This document shows positions 51,807 through 59,710 of a DNA stretch of 64,000 bases, one piece after another (within the stretch, counting starts at the first letter, position 1; each line of letters opens with the position of its first letter). The DNA is taken from assembly GCF_004349065.1 (NCBI RefSeq), contig NZ_SMKZ01000024.1, forward strand, positions 1 to 64,000. Reading direction: 5' to 3'. The position numbers and the translations under genes are program-made. Source of the DNA: Jiangella asiatica. Lineage in GTDB: Bacteria > Actinomycetota > Actinomycetes > Jiangellales > Jiangellaceae. The notes below the pieces were generated by a model. That model saw only the letters and a program-made list of their open reading frames with translations, was not told the DNA's origin and made no database searches.

Positions 51807-52884
51807 CAGCGCTCCTCCGGTTTAGGTGGGTGGACGGCGACGGCGCGGCTCGCGTCGTGTCCGGGTCACGTTGTCGCCCCGTGCTCATCCGCACGACGAG
51901 CTCGCCTTCCAGACGCCGGCTCTCGGCCGGGGAGGTGTCCAGGCCCGCCTCTCGCGACAGCTCCTCCAGGGCGACTCTCGCCATCTCGCGCAGTGGTTGC
52001 CGGACGGTGGTGAGGGTCGGCTGGAACAGGCCCGAGAACCCGATATCGTCGATGCCGCCGACGGCGATGTCGGCTGGCACGCGTGTTCCGAGGCGAGTGA
52101 GCTCCTCGATCAGGCCGAGGGCGATGATGTCGTTCGAACACACGACGGCGTCGGCGCGGAATTCGCTTCCGACGACCTCGTGTGCGCCGCGCCGGCCGGT
52201 GTCGACGCTGTAGTCCCCTCCGGGCACCTCGATGAACTGTGCGACGTGCGGCGACTGTCTCGCGATCTCGGCGAAGGCCTCGTACCGCTCGATGTCGGGA
52301 CTGGTCGCGAGGCCGCCGCCGATGAAGGCGATCCGACGGCGCCCCTGCTCCGTGAGATGGGCGATCAGCAGAGACACCGCATGCCTGTTGTCCATCCCGA
52401 TGTGCGGGACGTCGGCGCCCTCGGCCCGGCCGTCGAACTGGATGACTGGAACCGATGCGTGCGCCTCCCGGATTCCAGCACCCGACGACTTCCAGCTGGC
52501 GGGTACGACCACGCAGGCGTCGACGTTCCGGGCCACGAGCTCGCGCAGTCGTTGCCGTTCGATCTCGGCGTCGTAGTTCGACACGGCGATGAGGACGTGG
52601 AACTCGATCTCCTGCGCGGCTGCCTCGAGTTCCTCGAGGACGGACGGGAAGAACGGGTTCGTGATCTTCGGTACCAGGACGCCCAGCGTGGCGCTCTGCT
52701 GGCGGCGCAGAGCGCTCCCGAAGTGGTTGGGCACGTACCCAAGCTCCCTGGCCGCCGCGACGACCCGCTCGCGGACCTCCTTGGTGACCGGCCGGCGGCC
52801 TGAGAGCGCGCGAGAGACGCTGGCGGTGGAGACCTTCGCCAGCGCGCCGACGTCCTTGGCCGTGGCACGTCTGCGTTCGCCCAC
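51793..52884 (-). CDS. LacI-family transcriptional regulator
   Basis: A 363-residue repressor. The N-terminal HTH (about 7-52) has TAKDVGALAKVSTASVSRAL and the hinge helix near ELGYVPNHFGSAL; the periplasmic-binding-protein-like core begins LGVLVPKITNPFFPSVL and continues VCSNDIIALGLIEEL and GIDDIGFSGLFQPTLTTV. GTG 52884 has GGGAG upstream. It lies inside the sugar operon, and tandem operators at 58295-58326 over the operon promoter are the expected target. The effector is probably a sugar imported or released by the operon. Confidence 0.93.
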   Translation of the reverse strand: MGERRRATAKDVGALAKVSTASVSRALSGRRPVTKEVRERVVAAARELGYVPNHFGSALRRQQSATLGVLVPKITNPFFPSVLEELEAAAQEIEFHVLIAVSNYDAEIERQRLRELVARNVDACVVVPASWKSSGAGIREAHASVPVIQFDGRAEGADVPHIGMDNRHAVSLLIAHLTEQGRRRIAFIGGGLATSPDIERYEAFAEIARQSPHVAQFIEVPGGDYSVDTGRRGAHEVVGSEFRADAVVCSNDIIALGLIEELTRLGTRVPADIAVGGIDDIGFSGLFQPTLTTVRQPLREMARVALEELSREAGLDTSPAESRRLEGELVVRMSTGRQRDPDTTRAAPSPSTHLNRRSADDHD

Positions 52885-52923
52885 TGTCGCTCCCGTTGCC
52901 GTCGGTTGGGTTGGATGGGTCGG

Positions 52924-55026
52924 TCAGAGTAGTTCGACGACGAGGTACGAGCTGAGTGCCCGGACCGTGAACGTGAACCGGTCACCGACGGTGCTCACCG
53001 CACCCTCGTAGGGCTCTTCGCCGGGGGTGTGGACACGAACCCGCGTCACGGGCTCCGGCAGGCGGACCGAGACCTCGGCGTTGTCCACCGCGGCGGTCCG
53101 GTCGAGAGCGTCGTCGTACTCATAGTTCACGATGTGCAGGGCGACCGTGCCGCGTGAGGTGCGTTGCAAGTTCACCGCGACGTCGGTGAGCGCCTTGATC
53201 TCAACCTGAGCGTCACCGGCGTCGTCGGCCACCGTGCGGGCACTGGCGACCACTCTTGTCCCAGGGTGCTCGAGAATCCGCGCGGTGCTCGTTCCGTCGT
53301 CGCCACCGCGCAGGTCGCCGATCACGATCACCCGTCCGCCGTCGTCCAAGTAGCCGGCCACCGCGTCGACCTGCCCGCCGGACAGTGCCCAACAGTCCGG
53401 CAGCACGAGGTGACGGTACTGGCGCAGGCGCTCCGGCGTGACGTCGTCTTCGCGCAGCACGCCGTCGTGGAATATGACCACGTCGAACGGATGCTGGGCG
53501 CGCGCCAGCGCGTCGGTCGCGCCGAAGAACGCCGACGACGAGTGCGCCTCGCCGCGACGACCGGTCACCGGATCCAGGCGCGCCTGGACGGCACCACCGA
53601 ACGCCTCGTCGTGCAAATTGCTGTCCATGCTGTAGACCACGGCGGTGTCATTGACGGTGCTGCGGGTGTAGAAATGCTCGTTGTCGGCGAGGAAACCCTG
53701 GATGACCTTGGTCGGATTGTGGGGCGCGTACATGGCGTCCTCGATGACGCTGCCCATCCACGCACCGTAGGGGACCGACATGTTCGCGCCCAGCGCCGCG
53801 GCTTCGTACATCATCGTCCGGTAGCGGTCGATGCCTCGGCCGTCGTTGAGCTCTTCGACCAGCGCCGGCAGAATCCCGCCGTAGGGATTGAAGCTGATGG
53901 TGACCGGCTTCTCCCCGCCGAAAGCGGCGATGTAGCGCATCCACCCGGGCTGCCGGTACAGCGTGTGCCGCTGCTCAGGCACCAGCACATCGACGTCGGC
54001 GGCCAGCGGGTCGTGCCAGGGGGCTCCGTCGTACAGGTTGGCGGAGATCAGCAGGGATCGGCCCGCCCTCGCCGCGTATTCACGCGCGTAGCTCGCCAGC
54101 TCGTGGAAGTTGGCTGCGTTCCGGGCGCGGACGAAGGTCACGTAGGCACGAGCGAGGAAGTCGGGATTCTCGGCCGGGATGCGATCGGCGCCGTGGGCGA
54201 GCAACCACCGGCCATAGTGGAAGTCGTCGAGGGCCCCGGCGACATCGGCGGGCACCTGACGGGCCGGCAGCGAGCGGAGGTAGGCCGTGAACCCCTTCAT
54301 GCAGTCCTTGCAGAAGCAGCCGCCGTACTTCAACGAGCCCATGGGGCCGTCGGGTTCGTCGAACTGGATCCCGTCGACACCGGCATCGACCTGGATCCGG
54401 ATGACCGCCTTGACGTACTCACGCCAGACTGGGTTGTTCGTGTCCATCAAATGACAGATATGCTCACGGTCGGGGCACTCCAGCCAGTCCGCCCGCAACG
54501 CCTCGCCGTGGATGTCGCGAGAGCAGCACTCCTCCCAAAGGTCCGTGACGACGTCGCCTTCGCTGTTACGCAGCCCGCCCGGGAAGTAGGACTCGTAGCT
54601 GTTCCAGAGCCTGGGGTAGGTGTTCTGGGTGAATTCCCGCAGCCCCAGCCTGGTCCGCTTTCCCACACCGCGCAGCTCGTTGAGGCTCAGGACCTCGTCC
54701 TCGTCCTCGGACAGTTCGGCCGGGAACTCCCATCCCTGCATCAGGAAGATCACACCGAACGCCTTGATTCCCCGTTCCGAGCACGCGTGGTTGAACTCCT
54801 GATCGGTGACATAGCCGTAGAACCGGAATCTCGCCGGAATCTCGCCGGCCGCCTCTTGCTCGAGATACGGCAGCGAGATGCCCCCGCCGCCGAGCGCGGG
54901 CCAGGTCAGCATAGTCGCGCGGTAGTCGGTGAAGTCGTCCAGCATCTTCAACCGGCGTGCCGGGCGACTCGGGTGGTAGTTGTGTTGCCGTGCATACCAA
55001 CCCTGGGCATAGACGCCTCGTTCCAT
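52924..55026 (-). CDS. Large putative glycoside hydrolase (TIM barrel plus GATase-like domain)
   Basis: A 700-residue cytosolic protein without a signal peptide. The N-terminal half is a TIM-barrel-like fold; VDGIQFDEPDGPMG has the Asp-Glu pair expected at a beta-strand end of glycosidases, and CFCKDCMKGFTAYL is a Cys-rich motif found in some uncharacterised GH-like proteins. About residues 500-610 resemble the beta-galactosidase trimerisation/GATase-like domain (VIFHDGVLREDD, LPDCWALSGGQVDAVAGYLD), followed by a beta-rich C-terminus. Total length fits GH42-like or related families but the match is not specific. GGAGG precedes ATG 55026. It lies downstream of the permeases of the same operon. 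Confidence 0.75.
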   Translation of the reverse strand: MERGVYAQGWYARQHNYHPSRPARRLKMLDDFTDYRATMLTWPALGGGGISLPYLEQEAAGEIPARFRFYGYVTDQEFNHACSERGIKAFGVIFLMQGWEFPAELSEDEDEVLSLNELRGVGKRTRLGLREFTQNTYPRLWNSYESYFPGGLRNSEGDVVTDLWEECCSRDIHGEALRADWLECPDREHICHLMDTNNPVWREYVKAVIRIQVDAGVDGIQFDEPDGPMGSLKYGGCFCKDCMKGFTAYLRSLPARQVPADVAGALDDFHYGRWLLAHGADRIPAENPDFLARAYVTFVRARNAANFHELASYAREYAARAGRSLLISANLYDGAPWHDPLAADVDVLVPEQRHTLYRQPGWMRYIAAFGGEKPVTISFNPYGGILPALVEELNDGRGIDRYRTMMYEAAALGANMSVPYGAWMGSVIEDAMYAPHNPTKVIQGFLADNEHFYTRSTVNDTAVVYSMDSNLHDEAFGGAVQARLDPVTGRRGEAHSSSAFFGATDALARAQHPFDVVIFHDGVLREDDVTPERLRQYRHLVLPDCWALSGGQVDAVAGYLDDGGRVIVIGDLRGGDDGTSTARILEHPGTRVVASARTVADDAGDAQVEIKALTDVAVNLQRTSRGTVALHIVNYEYDDALDRTAAVDNAEVSVRLPEPVTRVRVHTPGEEPYEGAVSTVGDRFTFTVRALSSYLVVELL

Positions 55027-55055
55027 GAATTCCTCCGCCTTTGACGGCCGCGTTC

Positions 55056-55901
55056 TCACCCGCGGCTCGAACCCTCGAGAACGGACAACTTGAAGTACCG
55101 CATGAATGGAGCAACCAAGATCATCGGGATGATCAGCGTGATGACACTTCCGGCGAGCACGGGTCCCCACGTCGGCATCTGTACCGTCCCTTGCATCGCC
55201 GACAGGGCCAACTGGACCACCCACGTGTCGCGCGAACGCAACACCACGAGTGGGAGGAACAGCGCCTGCCACACGGCGAGAAAGAGCACGATCGACGACG
55301 TCACGAGAATCGACTTCGACAACGGCAGGTAGATGTGCCAGATCACCCGGCCGACACCGGCACCGTCGATCATCGCCGCCTCGTACATCTCGCGCGGAAT
55401 TCCCAGGAAGAACTGGCGGAACATGAAGATGAGGAACCCGTTGGCGAGCGTCGGCAGAATGAGCGCGGCGAGGGTGTCCACGAGGCTGAGCCGCTGCACG
55501 AGCGTCAGGATCGGGATGACGATCGCCTCGAACGGCACCATGAACGTGATCAGGCTCGTGGTGAACAGCATGTTCTTCCCCTGGAAGTCGTAATAGGCGA
55601 AGGCGAAGCCGGCCAGGAAGTTGACCACCGCCCCCGCCACCACGACGATCACACACACGATGAGCGTGTTCACGAGCGACGCTCGGAAGATCGAGCCCAC
55701 GGCCATGACATCGCGATAGCCGCCGAGATCGAGGTCGTACGGAACGAGCGCTTGGAACCGGAACGGGCTCCAGTCGCGGAACACCCCGCCGCCGTCGCTC
55801 GACCGCGTCGACGTGACCACCATGAGCCAGACCGGCACGATGTAGATCAGCACCATGCCGACGAGGTAGATGTGGGCCGCCGCCCGGGAACGCTTACGCA
55901 T
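55056..55901 (-). CDS. Carbohydrate ABC transporter permease (MalG type)
   Basis: A 281-residue permease with about six membrane segments. The EAA loop is MYEAAMIDGAGVGRVIWHIY and the usual MalG features LVNTLIVCVIVVVAGAVVN and FMFRQFFLGIP are present. It begins within the preceding permease gene by 8-base overlap and works with it as heterodimer. No ATPase gene is found in the operon, so a shared MsiK-type ATPase elsewhere is expected, as usual in actinomycetes. Confidence 0.93.
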   Translation of the reverse strand: MRKRSRAAAHIYLVGMVLIYIVPVWLMVVTSTRSSDGGGVFRDWSPFRFQALVPYDLDLGGYRDVMAVGSIFRASLVNTLIVCVIVVVAGAVVNFLAGFAFAYYDFQGKNMLFTTSLITFMVPFEAIVIPILTLVQRLSLVDTLAALILPTLANGFLIFMFRQFFLGIPREMYEAAMIDGAGVGRVIWHIYLPLSKSILVTSSIVLFLAVWQALFLPLVVLRSRDTWVVQLALSAMQGTVQMPTWGPVLAGSVITLIIPMILVAPFMRYFKLSVLEGSSRG

Positions 55902-56886
55902 CCTTGCTCCTCAGCAGCCGGAACTGAAGGGCCACGGTGGTGGCGATGATCAGCAGCAACAGTGCCACCAAGGCGTTCGCCGTCCCCGGGTGCCCGTAGC
56001 GCAGGACCTCCTGCGACGCCATGTACATGAGGAAGTTCGTCGCTCCGCCAGGGCCGCCCTGGGTCAGCAACTGGGCCGGCACGAAGACCACCAGCCCGGC
56101 CGACATCAACACCACGCCCGCGAGAAGCGTGGTACGGCGCAGCAACGGGAAGATCACGTAGAAGAACTTGCGGATCGGCCCGCAGCCGTCGAGCTCCGCC
56201 GCCTCGAAGATCTCGGTGCTGACCGAGTTGAGCGAGGCGAGATAGACCAGCGTCCAGAAGCCGACGTTCGTCCAGACCGCCATGGCGACCAGCACGTACA
56301 ACGCCTGCCCGGTGCTCTCGTAGAAACCCTGCTCGGGGATGCCGAGCCGGGTGAGAATGCCATTGACGGCGCCGGTGTTCCGGTTGAACAGTGCCCTCCA
56401 CAAGATCACGACCACCGGCGGCGCCACAGTGAGCGGAATGAGCAGCGCGGCCTGGTACACGCCCGCCCCACGACGCACCGTCTTGATCGCCAGTGCGGTC
56501 AGGATGCTGAACGCGATGCACAAGAACGTGGTGAGCAGGGCATAGGCCACGGTGACGCGCAGCGAGTCGAGTGTCCTGCTGTCGGTGAGGACGCTACTGA
56601 AGTTCTCGAGCGTGAACCCAGTGATCGTCCCGTTCTTCCCCGCCCCCCGAGGCTGGACACTGATGGCGAGCGCCCAGACCAGGGGAAAGACCGAGAACAT
56701 CGCCAGCAGCGCGCCCGCCGGCAGCAGGAAGGCGTAGGGGGTCCAAGGGCGTCCCACTCGCGGACCGCCTCCGGCGAGGCTGGTCCGGTTGGCGCGTCCG
56801 GGCGGTGGCGGAGTGCTGCCGGTCAGTCGTCCGGACACGGCATCACGGTCCGGCACGATCTGTTCGGTGCCTGTTCGAGCAGCCAT
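55894..56886 (-). CDS. Carbohydrate ABC transporter permease (MalF/UgpA type)
   Basis: A 330-residue permease with a Pro/Arg-rich cytoplasmic N-terminus of about 50 residues and six membrane segments. The EAA loop reads EIFEAAELDGCGPIRKFFYV and the segment AMAVWTNVGFWTLVYLASL is typical. ATG 56886 has GGAAGG 9 bases upstream. It is placed after the binding protein (59-base gap) and overlaps the partner permease by 8 bases. Confidence 0.92.
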   Translation of the reverse strand: MAARTGTEQIVPDRDAVSGRLTGSTPPPPGRANRTSLAGGGPRVGRPWTPYAFLLPAGALLAMFSVFPLVWALAISVQPRGAGKNGTITGFTLENFSSVLTDSRTLDSLRVTVAYALLTTFLCIAFSILTALAIKTVRRGAGVYQAALLIPLTVAPPVVVILWRALFNRNTGAVNGILTRLGIPEQGFYESTGQALYVLVAMAVWTNVGFWTLVYLASLNSVSTEIFEAAELDGCGPIRKFFYVIFPLLRRTTLLAGVVLMSAGLVVFVPAQLLTQGGPGGATNFLMYMASQEVLRYGHPGTANALVALLLLIIATTVALQFRLLRSKDA

Positions 56887-56945
56887 GGAGTGAACCTTCC
56901 GGATCCGTGGAGTCCTCAGTGCGACCGGCAGGTCTGCCGACCCGG

Positions 56946-58274
56946 TCAACCTCGATAAGCCTCGAGGTCGCGTTCGACCCGTTCGGTCATGGTGCCGACC
57001 GCCTCTTCGGGGCTCATCGCGCCGACACGGACATCGAGGAAGGCGTCCGACATGACCGTGAAGACGGTGGCGGCCGCGGGGGTTTTGATGGCCCTGGACG
57101 GCCAGTTCTGGAACTGGTAGGCGCCGAGGCGCTTCACGCTCAGCGGGAACTCCGCGTAGGCGGGGTCGGTCGTGATGGCGTCCAGAGACGCCTGCTGCCA
57201 CGGGATCGCCGCGAAGTAGTTCCCGTCGACCAGGGCGCTCTGGCCCTCAGGGTCGAGCAGGATGAACTTGAGGAAGGCGGCGGCCTCGTCCTTGTGCTCC
57301 GACGCAGCGTTCATCGCCAGGGCGATGCCGTTCGACTGCACTGCGGGCACGCCGTCGGCGAAATGGGGCTGTGCGGCAGCGTCGCATTCGAAGCTGGCCG
57401 AGGCGCACATGTCGAAGTCACCGATGTGCGCCAGCTGGAAGGCCGACTCGCCGGCGAGGAACTGGTCCGTGGTCCACTCCGGGTTCGTGATGTCGGCGAC
57501 GCCATCCTCGAACCACGACTGGTAGCGAGTCGCCAGCTCCACCCATTGGTCCCCGTCGAGGTAGCCCTCCACCTCGAGCCCGTCCTCGTTGGTCGTCTCA
57601 CCGCCGAGCTGCTGGCCGAACGGCGCGAGGATCCAGGTCTCGTCGTTCGGGATGAGCAAGCCGGTCTTGCCGGTGGCCTCCTTGACCGCGGCGGCCGCGT
57701 CGACGACCTGCTCCCAGGTCCAGACCCCTTCGACCACCTCGTCGAAGGAGTTGCGTTGCAGACTTGGCGGCCCCTCCACGCCGGCCTCTGCGAGGAGGTC
57801 GTAGTTGACGGCGAGGTACATCGTCGAGTTGTCGACGGGAACGGCCAGGAACTCACCGTCGAAGGTCTCGTTGTCCACCAAATGCTGATCGATCTGGGCC
57901 AGTTCCTCGTCCGTGACGTACGACGTCAAGGGCTCGATCCAGCCCTCGGTGTACCACTGGTACTCATAACCCACCTCGGTGGTCACGATGTCGAGGGACG
58001 GATCGCCCTGCCCGAGGCGGAGGATCGCGCCCTCTTCCGCGTCAACTCCGGCAGCCGGCTCGAACTCGACATTGATCTCAGGATGCGCCGCCTCGAACCG
58101 CTCGATGAGATCGAGCTGCGCCGCCATGAACGTCTCATCCGAGGCACCCGAGAAGGTGATGGTCGTGACGCCATCCTCGCTCTGCGACTCCGAACCGCCG
58201 CACGCCACGGTCAGCGCCAGGGCCGCCGAGACCAAGATCGCCACGCATACCGCCCGTCCGTTGTGGTGCGTCAT
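56946..58274 (-). CDS. ABC transporter sugar-binding lipoprotein (family 1)
   Basis: A 442-residue extracellular binding protein of the carbohydrate family 1. Lipoprotein signal ends at LTVAC (Cys at about 25). TTITFSGASDETFMAAQL, DLIERFEAAHPEINVEF and LAVPVDNSTMYLAVNYDLL (the last a hallmark loop) mark the two lobes; the C-terminal part has HKDEAAAFLKFILLDPEGQ. First gene of the operon; ATG 58274 has GAGG at 6 bases. Its promoter overlaps two LacI-type operators. Ligand unknown, probably an oligosaccharide handled by the glycosidase-like enzyme. Confidence 0.92.
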   Translation of the reverse strand: MTHHNGRAVCVAILVSAALALTVACGGSESQSEDGVTTITFSGASDETFMAAQLDLIERFEAAHPEINVEFEPAAGVDAEEGAILRLGQGDPSLDIVTTEVGYEYQWYTEGWIEPLTSYVTDEELAQIDQHLVDNETFDGEFLAVPVDNSTMYLAVNYDLLAEAGVEGPPSLQRNSFDEVVEGVWTWEQVVDAAAAVKEATGKTGLLIPNDETWILAPFGQQLGGETTNEDGLEVEGYLDGDQWVELATRYQSWFEDGVADITNPEWTTDQFLAGESAFQLAHIGDFDMCASASFECDAAAQPHFADGVPAVQSNGIALAMNAASEHKDEAAAFLKFILLDPEGQSALVDGNYFAAIPWQQASLDAITTDPAYAEFPLSVKRLGAYQFQNWPSRAIKTPAAATVFTVMSDAFLDVRVGAMSPEEAVGTMTERVERDLEAYRG

Positions 58275-58294
58275 TGTCAACCTCGCGGATTGTC

Positions 58295-58358
58295 GGCAAT
58301 CGATTGCCATGTGGCAATCGATTGCCGGGAACCTAACACCGGGCTACGGCGCGGTCAA
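58295..58358 (-). promoter_or_regulatory. Operon promoter with tandem LacI-type operators
   Basis: On the minus strand TTGACC (58353-58358) and TAGGTT (58330-58335) are 17 bases apart. Just downstream lie two copies of the perfect 14-bp palindrome GGCAATCGATTGCC (58313-58326 and 58295-58308), 18 bp centre to centre, so both face nearly the same side of the helix within two turns. The first overlaps the expected transcription start. The lacI-like gene at 51793 in the operon is the likely regulator. Confidence 0.88.
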
Positions 58359-58550
58359 TAGTGTTGTGGCCGAGTGCATAGCGTGCCGGTCCCAGCGCCC
58401 CCGGACACGGCCCAGGTAGTCGGCGCCCGGGCTCAGTCCCGCCACCCGCTTTACGCGCGCTTTATCTGGATTGACGCACGCTGGATACGTCGTGACCGGA
58501 AGGAGTCCGCCGTCGGATGGCTGACTCCTCAACCCGTGAGGAGCAACTCG

Positions 58551-59063
58551 ATGAGACGCAAGCGACAGGTTGCAACAGCCGCTACAACGATCGCGATCGT
58601 AGCGATGGGAGGGTACGGCCTCGCCGCCGCGGAGGACTCGACTGAGTCCGAGTCGCTGCTGCCCCGCTCCGATTTGTTGGAAGGGGAGCCTCTCTACGGC
58701 GAGTCGTCCCAGCTGAACGACGACGGAGACGTCGTGACCAGTGCGTGGCAACAGGGAGAGGTGACCGAGGTCGCCGACACCCAGGTGACCGTGCGCAGCG
58801 CCGACGGCACCGAGTGGACATGGACACTGACCGAGGAGACGGGGGTCACGTCGGACGGCGACGCGGCATCGACGTCGGACATCGCCGTCGGAGACACGAT
58901 CCGGGTGTCCGGTCGACGCAGCGGTGACGAGCGAACCGCGTTGCAGGTCCAGGACCCGCCCATGAGGCTCGGCGCGAGACTCGAGGGGCGGCTGGAGAAC
59001 CTCCCTGACGACATCCGCGAGCGACGTGAAGAACGTCTCTCGGCGTGGACGCAGTCGCTCTGA
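58551..59063 (+). CDS. Small exported protein of unknown function (DUF5666-like)
   Basis: A 170-residue protein with an N-terminal signal (RKRQVATAATTIAIVAMGGYG, cleavage near GLAAA). The mature part is acidic and has an OB-like stretch QGEVTEVADTQVTVRSADG and IAVGDTIRVSGRRSGDE, a pattern seen in secreted DUF5666-type proteins that combine short beta-repeats. Ribosome site GAGGAG 7 bases before ATG 58551. It is a lone gene divergent from the sugar operon, ending in a hairpin at 59113. No enzymatic function can be given. Confidence 0.72.
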   Translation: MRRKRQVATAATTIAIVAMGGYGLAAAEDSTESESLLPRSDLLEGEPLYGESSQLNDDGDVVTSAWQQGEVTEVADTQVTVRSADGTEWTWTLTEETGVTSDGDAASTSDIAVGDTIRVSGRRSGDERTALQVQDPPMRLGARLEGRLENLPDDIRERREERLSAWTQSL

Positions 59064-59112
59064 CTCGGTCCGAACCCCACCCGAGGCTCGCCGGAACCAG
59101 CTGATCCCTTGA

Positions 59113-59133
59113 CCGCCGCACAGGGTGCGGCGG
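59113..59133 (+). terminator. Hairpin downstream of the exported-protein gene
   Basis: Nine perfect base pairs (59113-59121 with 59125-59133) and a 3-base loop, GC-rich, about 50 bases after the stop. No T-tract; actinomycete-type terminator or message stabiliser. Confidence 0.55.
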
Positions 59134-59276
59134 CCGGGTGATCTGCTCCACTGCGCCTTCCTGCGGTGCGGGTCGCCGGCGCGTGCCGGTCGGCGACCCG
59201 TGCCATCAACCGGAAGCGTCGGGCTCGTCGCCGCCCATCGAGAACTCGTCGCGCACCTGCCCGGCCGGTGCGCCGG

Positions 59277-59485
59277 GAACCCGATGATGACAACAACAGA
59301 TGTGTCAGTGGAGAACCGCTTCTCCATCATCCGCAGCGCGGACGACTTGCCACCACCCCACCTTGATTGGATCGCCACCGTCACGGGGTCGAGCGCCGGT
59401 GACAGTAGTGCCGCGACGACGGCCTCGACGACCGTGTCGATACCTGCAAGGTCATGATCGTTGGATTGTCGTCCCAGAGACGCAT
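59277..59485 (-). pseudogene. KAP-family P-loop ATPase fragment
   Basis: ATG 59485 opens MRLWDDNPT, and in a second frame come DLAGIDTVVEAVVAALLSP, DPVTVAIQSRWGGGKSSAL (W-G-G-G-K-S Walker A) and STDTSVVVI. This is the N-terminal part of a KAP-type NTPase, split by a frameshift near 59455 and lacking Walker B and everything beyond. The rest of 59064-59710 contains no other gene I can support. Confidence 0.65.
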
Positions 59486-59710
59486 GGCATCGTCCTGCAT
59501 GCCTCCCGCGCTTCGGCCCGCCGATCTCCATGGATGGCCAGGCATCTGGGTCACCCTAGTGACAGCCCAGGACAGATCAGCTGAGACTCGGCGCATCGCG
59601 CCGTCGAGAGCCGCCTGATACTCGTCGACGAGTACCAGTTGTAGCCCCGGAAGCCTGATGGTCGATTCGTCGGCGCCCTGCCTCGACAATTCGCGCGGCG
59701 ACGCCGCGAG

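Noticed and set aside
59381-59689. 102-residue minus-strand frame upstream of the KAP fragment
   Set aside because: No start signal or recognisable domain except the short KAP N-terminus, which is recorded as part of the pseudogene.
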